64,000 bases of DNA from NCBI GenBank assembly GCA_000597885.1, contig CP004371.1:2310501-2374500 (forward strand). Direction: 5' to 3'. Position 1 is the stretch's first letter, and each line of letters starts with the position of its first letter. This DNA is from Flammeovirgaceae bacterium 311. Its GTDB lineage: Bacteria; Bacteroidota; Bacteroidia; Cytophagales; Cyclobacteriaceae. Shown piece after piece: positions 56,602 to 64,000 of this stretch. A program made the position numbers and the translations under genes. The notes beneath the pieces were generated by a model. The model was given only the letters and a program-made list of their open reading frames with translations. It was not told the origin of the DNA and made no database searches.

Positions 56602-58185
56602 TCATTCCTCTCCTCCGTACTTTCTTAGCAGGGCAGCTACTTTGGTGTGCTTATTAAGCAGGGCATCGTCCAGGGGAGTGTTTCCCCAGCGGTCTTTGGC
56701 TTTGGGATCGGCTCCCTGTTGCAGGAGGTATTCGGCTACCCGGTAATGACCCTCGGCGGCGGCCAGGTGCAGGGGGGTACGCTTATCGAAGTTAGCTCCT
56801 GTCGGGGAAACGCCCCGGGCCAGGATATTTTGTATTTCCTGCAGGTCGCCTTCGCTGGCAGCCCAGCAGAGATGAATGAGACCCTCCAGGCGGGACTGCA
56901 GGCGGGGCAGACGAGGGTCTTTTTTGTTGTGCGCCGGGTCGGCCACGTGGTCGTATTTATGGAAGCTGTACTCACTGACTAGCTCTTTGCAAAACTCAAC
57001 TCCCCGCACCGGGTTGCCCAGTTCATCAAGGGGAGGAGAAAAGATCGAAATGCCCATCAGCCCCGGCACCACTACCATCAAAGCACCTGAAACGCCACTC
57101 TTGGCAGGTAAACCTACCAGAAAGGCAAATTCACCTGAGTAATCGTACATGCCACAGGAAAGCATCAGGCTTAGGCAGTCTTTTACATTATCGGGACTAA
57201 ACACAGTATCTCCGGTGGTGGGGCAAATGCCTCCATTGGCCAAGGTGGCTGCCGCCATCGCCAGCTGATCCACATTTACTTCTATGGAACAGCATTTGCC
57301 GTAAAACTCTATGGTTTCATAGAGATCGGTATCTTCGGGAAAGGCCTTTTTTTCCTGCATATAATAGCTAAGCGCCATGTTCCGGTCAGATGGGTCAGAC
57401 TCAAACACCTCCTCATCAAACCTCACGGGGGTGTTGCCACAAAGCCTGCTCCAGATATCCTGAACATGCTTCAGGCGCTTGTCTACGGGCTCTCCCGGTT
57501 TGATGAGTGAGCATACCATAATAGCCCCGGCATTGATCATAGGGTTGTGGGGCAGGTCGTCCTGGTTCAGCACCAGACCATTATAGCTTCTGCCACTAGG
57601 CTCGCGGCCCACGTGTTGATGCACTTTTTCTTCTCCCCGCTCGTGCAGCGCAATGGGGTAATTAATGGCTTTGCAGACCGATTGCACTGCAAAGGTTGCT
57701 TGATGGTCGCCAAGCTTATACCTTTGACCATCTACCGTGCAGACCGATACTGCATACAGCTCCCTCTTCTTATTGCTTTTAACCTCTCCTTCCTGTATAG
57801 CTTTCGTATTGTTGTAAAACTTTTCTATATCCTGGCAAAAAGCTTTGAAGTCGGGAATGGAAAGTTTCTTTAAAATTGCTTTTTTGATAAGCCCCCTGCC
57901 ATGCCCCTCGAGGAGCCGACTGAATTCCTGAAAGTTTAACTCCTGTGGGTTCTGCCTGCTATCTTTTTTCAGATACTCACCTAGACTTTCTTCCAGCCGC
58001 ACATCTTCGCTGCTGATACCCGCTTCCTGAAGCCGGTCCAACACCTGCTGCATGCTGATTACCTCTTTATTAGCATCGGCAAGCATATCAAACATGGGCC
58101 TGATTTCGTGTTCCAGGTAGTGCTCAATGTTTTTTTCAGCCAGGGTGTGCTTATTTTTATTTGATTCCGGTGTACTGTCTTTCAT
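56602..58185 (-). CDS. glsA: Glutaminase A with C-terminal ankyrin repeats
   Basis: The 527-aa protein has an N-terminal helical, EF-hand-like region (1-110) and a serine-dependent beta-lactamase-fold glutaminase domain (about 110-420) with Ser169/Lys172 in FAVQSVCKAINYP, GREPSGRSYNGL, NPMINAGAIM, NGGICPT and LPAKSGVSGALM. Two to three ankyrin repeats follow (about 430-527: RTPLHLAAAEGHYRVAEYLL, NTPLDDAL). It hydrolyses glutamine to glutamate and ammonia. The three-part layout resembles animal KGA/GLS2 and is longer than the ~310-aa bacterial GlsA. Confidence 0.95.
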   Translation of the reverse strand: MKDSTPESNKNKHTLAEKNIEHYLEHEIRPMFDMLADANKEVISMQQVLDRLQEAGISSEDVRLEESLGEYLKKDSRQNPQELNFQEFSRLLEGHGRGLIKKAILKKLSIPDFKAFCQDIEKFYNNTKAIQEGEVKSNKKRELYAVSVCTVDGQRYKLGDHQATFAVQSVCKAINYPIALHERGEEKVHQHVGREPSGRSYNGLVLNQDDLPHNPMINAGAIMVCSLIKPGEPVDKRLKHVQDIWSRLCGNTPVRFDEEVFESDPSDRNMALSYYMQEKKAFPEDTDLYETIEFYGKCCSIEVNVDQLAMAAATLANGGICPTTGDTVFSPDNVKDCLSLMLSCGMYDYSGEFAFLVGLPAKSGVSGALMVVVPGLMGISIFSPPLDELGNPVRGVEFCKELVSEYSFHKYDHVADPAHNKKDPRLPRLQSRLEGLIHLCWAASEGDLQEIQNILARGVSPTGANFDKRTPLHLAAAEGHYRVAEYLLQQGADPKAKDRWGNTPLDDALLNKHTKVAALLRKYGGEE

Positions 58186-58468
58186 TCGTTAGCCTTTCAT
58201 TAGTTAGCTGTTAATTAGGGATATTAGGCAGGTACCGGCTATGCCAGCCGGCACAGCCCCCACTAACAACCTACGGATACAGGCACAGAAATGATCAAAC
58301 CAGCGCTTCGCCCCGGCTCTCAGTTTCCTGTTAACGCAAATGGAAAGTCCTTCTATGAGGCAGCAACAAGGAGCAGACTCAGGGGTTGAAAGTCACTCAA
58401 TATTCCTCATGTCTGATTGCTCTGTAATTAACTTCAAAATTTTTTAGCCGCTCCACGTATTTGTATTG
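58186..58468. other. Gap upstream of glutaminase
   Basis: It presumably contains the glsA promoter. No boxes are clear and no gene is present. Confidence 0.4.
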
Positions 58469-59032
58469 TTATTCCTGGTTATTAATGTTGACTTTGTAGA
58501 GGATCTGGGCATACACCAGGTCCCACTTTATTTCATAGTTATTAAGCTGTGGATTTAATTCCGCGCCCGAGGAAGTAAAAGTGACAACAGGCCTGGACTG
58601 GATCAGGGCCTGGTTCAGTGAATCATACCCAACGATCCGAAAGCTGCCATGGGTGTTGATCAGCTTGTTCACCACATTTTGTTCCAGATTGTACCTGAGC
58701 TGTCCCAGGTGGCCATCCAGGTAATACATGGTCAGGGTACTTGCCCTGGCATTATGAATTTTGTTTGTGGGGCTTTTTACAATAAAAAATGCTAGCCTGT
58801 TTGCAAAGAATTTGCCGAAGAGGTTTCCTTCCAGAGGCTTGAGGAGGGTATCTGCTGCACCTGGCTCGGAGAGTTGCAGCAAACTGTCGGGTACCTGCCG
58901 ATGATTATAGTTCAAAAACTGCTGTTCCCGGGCCAGGGCTTCACCGACAGGGGCTTTGTCTTCACGCAGCCAGCCGCAGGAGGCTAAGCAGATGAGCGCC
59001 GATAAAAAAATTACTGAGATTTTCATAAGCAA
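58469..59032 (-). CDS. Hypothetical lipoprotein (187 aa)
   Basis: A signal with lipobox (SALICLASCG, Cys19) leads into a soluble domain with FANRLAFFIVKSPTN, RASTLTMYYLDGHLGQLRYNL and YEIKWDLVYAQILYKV. No family is recognised. Membrane anchoring is likely. Confidence 0.75.
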   Translation of the reverse strand: MLMKISVIFLSALICLASCGWLREDKAPVGEALAREQQFLNYNHRQVPDSLLQLSEPGAADTLLKPLEGNLFGKFFANRLAFFIVKSPTNKIHNARASTLTMYYLDGHLGQLRYNLEQNVVNKLINTHGSFRIVGYDSLNQALIQSRPVVTFTSSGAELNPQLNNYEIKWDLVYAQILYKVNINNQE

Positions 59033-59478
59033 AACAGCTTGCAGGCCCCATATACATGAAAAATAAAGGCGTCAAAATTCTGGTTGGTGTATTAAGATAA
59101 AAAAAAATTAGCTTTTTTTCAGGTGCCTGCGTTACCATAAATAATGAAATAATATAAAGCCGAAAAGAGGAGCCCGTAAAATGAATTATTCTAATACAGT
59201 CCCTGTTGAAGAAGAATAATCAAAGTATAAACACAGAAATTTTTCTATATTAGGCCCTTTCTTACTGCTAACCATTAAGAGATTGCCAACAAACTATAGA
59301 TAATCAGGTTTCTTTAAATACTTTTAAGTTCCGGAATTACCTTTTATCCCGCCCTAATAAACCTCTCAGGAGTTCATCAGGTTAAGATATTACTACCTCT
59401 ACGGCACAAAACCCAGTGAGTAATAAAGTACTCAGCCAGTATCTTTTTACCTGCTGTTAATTAAGCATAATAATTCGA
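59033..59478. other. AT-rich gap between divergent genes
   Basis: It holds the promoters of the lipoprotein and desaturase genes. No further feature is recognised. Confidence 0.5.
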
Positions 59479-60570
59479 ATGAAAGCATCTGTCAAATTCA
59501 ACAATCAGGCTCAGAACGATTTCTTCCACACGCTGCGTAAAAGGGTAAATCAGCATTTTAAGGATAATAATATTACCCGCTATGGAAATAAGGAGATCGT
59601 GGGCAAAACCATTGTACTACTGGGTACTTACCTGGGCTCCTTTGTGCTGATCCTTACCCTGAACATCAGTGCCTGGTTTTTTCTGCCCCTGACCATTCTG
59701 ATGGGCATGGCCATGGCCGGCATTGGTATGTCTGTTATGCACGATGCCATGCATGGCTCCTACTCCAAAAATGCTACCGTTAATAAGTTTATGGGCAGAA
59801 CGCTCAATTTTCTGGGCGGCAGTTCATTTATATGGAACATCCAGCACAATGTGCTGCACCATACCTATACCAATATCCATGGGATGGACGATGATATTGA
59901 AACCAAGGTGATTGTACGCCTTTGCAAGCATGCCCCTATCAAACACTTCTATCGCTACCAGCATTTCTATGTATTTATTGCCTACGGGCTAATGACCCTG
60001 CTGATGTTGGTAAGTGATTTTATCAAACTTTTCAAGTACCACAAAAAAGGAATCATAGAAAAGCAAAAAGTACGTATTAGCCATGAGTGGGCTAAAATGG
60101 GTATATACAAAGCTTTTTACCTGTTCATGATGCTGGCACTTCCCTTACTGGTTACCTCCCTGGTGTGGTGGCAGGTACTGGTTGGCTTCCTGATCATTCA
60201 TTTAACTGCCGGATACATCCTTAGCATTGTTTTTCAGATGGCTCATATTGTGGAGGGAGCCGAACAGCCGGTACCCGATAGTGAAGGGACCATTCAAAAT
60301 GCCTGGGCCGTGCATCAGCTCCTGACCACTGCTAATTTCTCAAGAGATAACCGACTGCTGAACTGGTATGTGGGCGGGCTGAATTTCCAGATCGAACACC
60401 ACCTTTTCCCGAACATCTGCCATGTGCATTACCGAAGGTTATCAAAAATTGTAGAGCAGACTGCCGCAGAATTTCAGCTGCCCTATAACCTGAAACCAAC
60501 ATTCGGCCATGCCCTAAGATCGCATTTCCGGGTGCTCAAAGCCCTGGGTCGCGAGCCCGTTATGCAGTAG
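59479..60570 (+). CDS. Membrane fatty acid desaturase (acyl-CoA/lipid type)
   Basis: The 363-aa protein has three histidine boxes: HDAMH (88-92), HNVLHH (123-128) and QIEHH (304-308). Four or more TM segments are visible. The Gln in the third box is typical of front-end (delta-5/delta-6-like) desaturases. Bacterial homologues introduce double bases in membrane lipid acyl chains, for example in the cold. The regiospecificity cannot be read from the sequence. Confidence 0.92.
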   Translation: MKASVKFNNQAQNDFFHTLRKRVNQHFKDNNITRYGNKEIVGKTIVLLGTYLGSFVLILTLNISAWFFLPLTILMGMAMAGIGMSVMHDAMHGSYSKNATVNKFMGRTLNFLGGSSFIWNIQHNVLHHTYTNIHGMDDDIETKVIVRLCKHAPIKHFYRYQHFYVFIAYGLMTLLMLVSDFIKLFKYHKKGIIEKQKVRISHEWAKMGIYKAFYLFMMLALPLLVTSLVWWQVLVGFLIIHLTAGYILSIVFQMAHIVEGAEQPVPDSEGTIQNAWAVHQLLTTANFSRDNRLLNWYVGGLNFQIEHHLFPNICHVHYRRLSKIVEQTAAEFQLPYNLKPTFGHALRSHFRVLKALGREPVMQ

Positions 60571-60600
60571 TGGCAGAGGGGAACCTGGATTGAAAATTAT

Positions 60601-60642
60601 AAAGAAAGCGCATAGTCTGTACAGGCTATGCGCTTTCTTTTT
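60601..60642. terminator. Terminator after the desaturase gene
   Basis: GAAAGCGCATAG pairs with CTATGCGCTTTC around a 10-nt loop and is followed by six T residues. It may serve both convergent genes. Confidence 0.88.
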
Positions 60643-60666
60643 TAAGCATGCGTACACCAGTCCCTT

Positions 60667-62829
60667 CTATCCCTCCAGGCTAAAGTTAAAGCTGCCATCC
60701 ATCTGCAGCTTCCCATCTACTTTATCGGCCGCACCGGGCACCTGCAGGCCTTTAAGCTTAGTAGTTTTGCCCTTGCTCAGGAGGTCGTAAATATTCTTGT
60801 CCGTCAGCTTTTTCCCTAGTATTTCAAAAGGAAGTTTAAAACCGCAGGCCCTGAAATTACCACAGCCCCAGGCCCCTTTCCCCTTCATCAGCTTGTGTGT
60901 TTTGCATTTAGGGCAGCTGAGGTCCTCTATACTGATTTCTTCTTTGGCTTTTGTACTCTTTGGCTTTGTAGCCCTGGGTTTAGCTGCTTTTTCCTTTTTC
61001 TCCGCCTTTTCTTCCGCTGTGGGTTCGGCAGCAATGGTGATGGGGCGGTAGGCATTGGTTTTTACCTCCTGCGTAAGCTCCACCACCATGCTGATCAGCT
61101 CCTGCTTGAAAGTCTCCAGCTGGTACTCTCCCTTTTCAATCAGGCGCAGCTTGCGCTCCCACTGCCCGGTAAGCTCTGCACTTTTCAGAAGGTCGTTGTG
61201 GATGGTATCGATCAGGTCCATTCCGGTAGGGGTAGCAAACAGATTTTTCTTCTTTTTTTCGATGTACTGCCGCTTGATCAGGGTTTCTATGATGTTGGCA
61301 CGGGTGGAAGGGCGGCCAATGCCGTTGTCTTTTAACAGCTCACGCATCTCCTCATCCTCTACCTGCTTGCCTGCCGTTTCCATGGCCCGCAGCAGGGTGG
61401 CTTCCGTAAAGGGCTTGGGCGGACTGGTCTTGCCCTGGTGGACCCGCGGCGTATGAGGGCCGCTCTCTCCTACCACAAATTCAGGCATGGTCTTTTCCTC
61501 ATCCCCCTTTTTTTCTTCGTCTTCCTCCTTTGTCTTGCTGTCTCGGGCATAGACCTCTTTCCAGCCAGGTTCCAGAATCTGCTTGCCGGTGGCTTTGAAC
61601 TCCAGCTTGTCTACCTTACCTAATACCGTGGTATTGGAGATTTTACACTCAGGATAAAACACGGCAATAAATCGGCGGGCAATGAGGTCGTACACCCGCT
61701 TTTCTTCCGGCCTAAGCCCCACCGGCAGCACCTCCGTTGGAATAATGGCGTGGTGGTCAGTTACCTTTTTATCATCGAATACCGCTTTCGATTTGGGAAT
61801 GGGTTTAGCCAGGACCGGAGCCGTCAGGTCTTTGTAATACTGCATGCTCTCCAGGATGCCCGAAATTTTAGGGTGCAGGTCTTCGGAGAGGTAGGTGGTA
61901 TCTACGCGGGGGTATGTAACAAATTTCTTCTCGTAGAGGCTCTGTACCCATTTAAGGGTATCTTCGGCAGCATATCCCCACTTTTTATTGGCCTCTACCT
62001 GCAGGCCGGTGAGGTCGAACAGCCGCGGATTGCCCTCCTTGCCTTCTTTTCTTTCAAAGGAGGTGATTTCGAAAAGGGGGTGCTGCTCCAGGTAAGCCAG
62101 TCCTTTTTGGGCCCGCTCCTGGTCATACATCCGGTCGATGGTGGCGGTAAATTCTGTTTCGCGGTAAATGGTTTTCAGCTCCCAGTAATCGGCCGATACA
62201 AAGGCGTTTATCTCCTTTTGCCGCTGCACGATCATGGCCAGTGTAGGGGTTTGTACCCTGCCAATGGAGAGCACTACCTTTCCCTGGCCGAATTTTTTGG
62301 TAAACAGGCGGGTGGCATTCATGCCCAGCAGCCAGTCGCCAATGGCCCTGGCAGAGCCGGCGGCATAGAGGTTGTTGTACTGCTCGCTCTCCCGGAGTTT
62401 TGCAAAACCATCGCGAATGGCCTGCTCCGTAAGGGAGGAGATCCACAGCCGCTTTACCGGCACATTGCATTTAGCCTTCAGTAACACCCAGCGCTGGATC
62501 AGCTCGCCTTCCTGCCCGGCATCCCCACAGTTCACCACCTCCCGGCAGTTGCGTACCAGCTGTTCTATCACCTTGAACTGTTTGGCAACGCCATCGTTCT
62601 GGATAAGCTTAATGCCAAAGCTGGCCGGGATCATGGGCAGATCGCCCAGGTGCCACCTTTTCCAGGCAGGGTTATAGTCATGGGGTTCCTTGAGGGTGCA
62701 AAAATGCCCGAAGGTCCAGGTAACCTGGTAGCCCCCACCCTCATAGTAGCCCTGTTTACGTTCTTTTGCGCCCAGCACCTCTGCTATGTCTTTGGCCACA
62801 CTGGGTTTTTCCGCTATGCAAACGATCAT
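60667..62829 (-). CDS. topB: DNA topoisomerase III
   Basis: The 720-aa type IA topoisomerase has a Toprim domain (AEKPSVAKDIAEVLG; acidic DAGQEGE at 103-109), the central domain (SIGRVQTPTLAMIV), catalytic Tyr306 in FVTYPRVDTTYLS, GIGRPSTRANIIE, and one C-terminal zinc-ribbon-like repeat (CPKCKTHKLMKGKGAWGCGN). A Lys/Ala/Glu-rich linker precedes the ribbon. It decatenates DNA. In Bacteroidota, topB copies occur on the chromosome and on conjugative elements; this one lies among core genes. Confidence 0.95.
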   Translation of the reverse strand: MIVCIAEKPSVAKDIAEVLGAKERKQGYYEGGGYQVTWTFGHFCTLKEPHDYNPAWKRWHLGDLPMIPASFGIKLIQNDGVAKQFKVIEQLVRNCREVVNCGDAGQEGELIQRWVLLKAKCNVPVKRLWISSLTEQAIRDGFAKLRESEQYNNLYAAGSARAIGDWLLGMNATRLFTKKFGQGKVVLSIGRVQTPTLAMIVQRQKEINAFVSADYWELKTIYRETEFTATIDRMYDQERAQKGLAYLEQHPLFEITSFERKEGKEGNPRLFDLTGLQVEANKKWGYAAEDTLKWVQSLYEKKFVTYPRVDTTYLSEDLHPKISGILESMQYYKDLTAPVLAKPIPKSKAVFDDKKVTDHHAIIPTEVLPVGLRPEEKRVYDLIARRFIAVFYPECKISNTTVLGKVDKLEFKATGKQILEPGWKEVYARDSKTKEEDEEKKGDEEKTMPEFVVGESGPHTPRVHQGKTSPPKPFTEATLLRAMETAGKQVEDEEMRELLKDNGIGRPSTRANIIETLIKRQYIEKKKKNLFATPTGMDLIDTIHNDLLKSAELTGQWERKLRLIEKGEYQLETFKQELISMVVELTQEVKTNAYRPITIAAEPTAEEKAEKKEKAAKPRATKPKSTKAKEEISIEDLSCPKCKTHKLMKGKGAWGCGNFRACGFKLPFEILGKKLTDKNIYDLLSKGKTTKLKGLQVPGAADKVDGKLQMDGSFNFSLEG

Positions 62830-62968
62830 CTTTTCTGCAATGCCTGCTTTATGTAGATTCAGGACCCTAAAGTTCGCATTTTTTCAGGACTTTTGTACTG
62901 TCGGTCTGCTGCTGGTATACGCTACGCTAAAACTATTCCGGCTGCCGGAGCAGAGCGCATGGAAGCCC

Positions 62969-63451
62969 ATGAATCAGCGCTCAGGCAAATGGAAAAAAAA
63001 TGCCGGTGCATACCAGAAGTTCTGCATTCACGTAAGAGAAAAGATGGAAAAAGAAATAGTAGCCTGGCGTAAGCACCCCGAGCCAAAGGGAACAATCTAT
63101 TCGGCGGGTGATTTAAGCAGGAAAGAAGCTGTGGTTGCTCTGTTTGTGGGGAGTAAGGCATCAGAAGCCTACATCAATGCCGATGGCTGGCAGTTCCTGT
63201 TTGAATACTATGGTATTGGAGGCCTACATGAAATTGATACCATCAGCGGATGGCTGGTGGTAGATGATGAGGGTGAGTGGATCTCCCGGCTGGTATATTT
63301 TTCCCTGCTTGCCGGCTACAACCCTATTGATGGTGAGAAGGGCGATTATGATCCGGATTCCGGAAAATTCATCTCACTGGAAGGTTTTGTAAAAATGATT
63401 GACTGGGATGCCATTCACCAGATGAGGTTGGATGGTAGTTCGGAAGACTAA
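62969..63451 (+). CDS. Hypothetical cytoplasmic protein
   Basis: The frame is open from 62786, but that part overlaps topB. ATG 62969 and ATG 63044 are both plausible starts; 62969 gives 160 aa. The product is acidic at the C-terminus, with RKEAVVALFVGSKASEAYI, GWQFLFEYYGIGGLHEIDT and GWLVVDDEGEWI. No family is recognised. Confidence 0.6.
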   Translation: MNQRSGKWKKNAGAYQKFCIHVREKMEKEIVAWRKHPEPKGTIYSAGDLSRKEAVVALFVGSKASEAYINADGWQFLFEYYGIGGLHEIDTISGWLVVDDEGEWISRLVYFSLLAGYNPIDGEKGDYDPDSGKFISLEGFVKMIDWDAIHQMRLDGSSED

Positions 63452-63461
63452 AATCAAAAAT

Positions 63462-63489
63462 ACCTCCAGGGTTTAAAAGCCCTGGAGGT
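63462..63489. terminator. Bidirectional terminator
   Basis: ACCTCCAGGG pairs with CCCTGGAGGT around an 8-nt loop, between convergent genes. Confidence 0.75.
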
Positions 63490-63510
63490 CTGATGATCTC
63501 ATCAGAAGAC

Positions 63511-63732
63511 TCAACCTTCCAGTTTCACGGCACTGTCTCCCAGTTTTACCAGGATTTCGCCAACGGTTTTTCCCCATGCCTCCAGATAGTTGCCTTCTTC
63601 AAACATGAAAGTGGCACCAGGCCGGTCAAAGCCGTCTTCAAAAGCTCTGGACTCTGCAGGATATATCGCAATGGCTTTGGCTACATTTATCAGCACCACT
63701 TCGCCATCTGTGTTGAGTAATTCAAAAAACAT
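63511..63732 (-). CDS. Small hypothetical protein (73 aa)
   Basis: This acidic single-domain peptide has the beta-like opening FFELLNTDGEVVLINVAKAI and a C-terminal helix. No family is recognised. It lies between a terminator and the next minus-strand gene. Confidence 0.55.
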   Translation of the reverse strand: MFFELLNTDGEVVLINVAKAIAIYPAESRAFEDGFDRPGATFMFEEGNYLEAWGKTVGEILVKLGDSAVKLEG

Positions 63733-63885
63733 AGTTTTGCGGTTTTAGGTTGATCAAAAATTAAAGTCCCTGCTATAAAGACAAGTACTTTACGACTACA
63801 AAGGTTTCAGGACCAACCCCGCCTGAATTATATGCACTGCGTCCGCACTGCGCCCGCTCATGCTACTCAAACCCACTACCCCTCT

Positions 63886-64000
63886 TTACTTCCTGGCGAC
63901 CAGTTGGGTGGACCTGACCAGGTTGAGGAATTCTGCCCGGTAGCCTTCTTCGTCTTTGCCCTGTGCGCCTTTGGCCATTTCCAGCACCTCTGCCAGGGTG
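63886..64000 (-). CDS. C-terminal end of a YfbK-like vWA-domain protein (partial)
   Basis: Only the last 37 codons lie in the window. They read LAEVLEMAKGAQGKDEEGYR followed by AEFLNLVRSTQ and end in TAA at 63886. The GYRAEFLNLV motif is the hallmark of the C-terminus of von Willebrand factor A proteins of the YfbK type. The rest of the gene lies beyond the right edge. Confidence 0.6.
   Translation of the reverse strand, partial: TLAEVLEMAKGAQGKDEEGYRAEFLNLVRSTQLVARK

Noticed and set aside
61750-62484. Plus-strand ORF of 244 codons
   Set aside because: It is antisense to topB, in which all type IA motifs are continuous.

Overview
The window looks like Bacteroidota, probably a Cytophagales-type marine or soil bacterium. 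The evidence is a SusC/SusD pair driven by an ECF sigma/FecR pair, a tRNA promoter of the TTTG-N19-TAnnTTTG type, NrfHA with a fused CcsB-CcsA protein, a RagB-type lipoprotein, and weak Shine-Dalgarno sites. The species is not identifiable from the sequence alone.

Layout. 0-1.2 kb: end of a YihY/BrkB membrane protein, then tRNA-Ser(UGA) with its own promoter and terminator. 1.2-5.1 kb: AT-rich accessory DNA with a P-loop ATPase, a serine resolvase and a VapBC-like toxin/antitoxin pair whose 59-aa antitoxin overlaps the toxin. 5.6-11.9 kb: a lipoprotein, a porin-like barrel and a large multi-PAS histidine kinase. 11.9-17 kb: a cassette-like stretch with a second serine recombinase, a HigBA pair, a WYL mini-protein, small unknown genes and a broken response regulator, separated by a family of 28-bp palindromes. 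17-23.8 kb: a di-haem peroxidase, then a nitrite-ammonification block on the minus strand (nrfH, nrfA, ccsBA). 24-25.5 kb: debris, including a tRNA 3' tail and a glycoside hydrolase family 2 fragment. 25.5-38.6 kb: one minus-strand nutrient-uptake locus: ECF sigma, FecR, SusC, SusD, two related exported or cytoplasmic unknowns, CapA-like, WD40 and a Tat-exported enolase-superfamily enzyme. 39-42.2 kb: a large DNA methyltransferase that has lost its N-terminus and whose SAM-binding motif I is overwritten by one arm of a perfect inverted repeat. 42.2-49.5 kb: an integrative-element core (Toprim-like, P4-type primase/helicase, HTH, unknown gene, tyrosine integrase) with an IS630-family element inserted into the unknown gene. 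49.8-64 kb: mostly chromosomal genes (Xre-RES toxin pair, metallopeptidase, RluF, acyltransferase, glutaminase with ankyrin repeats, fatty acid desaturase, topoisomerase III, end of a YfbK-like vWA protein).

How it fits together. The decamer GGGGTACACA occurs twice just inside the tRNA-Ser 3' end and once upstream of the integrase. An 11-bp piece of the tRNA 3' end recurs at 49534-49544. This suggests, but does not prove, that 1.2-49.5 kb is one island or several stacked islands integrated at tRNA-Ser.

The most interesting unexplained signals are: (1) eleven palindromes with an 11-6-11 layout, three sharing the centre CGAGCG although their arms differ, placed at gene boundaries among toxin/antitoxin and small unknown genes; (2) the apparent template-switch mutation that destroyed methyltransferase motif I; (3) a GTTTAC/GTAAAC operator shared by the higBA promoter and a small zinc-ribbon gene; (4) the clean in-frame reconstruction of the IS630-interrupted gene.
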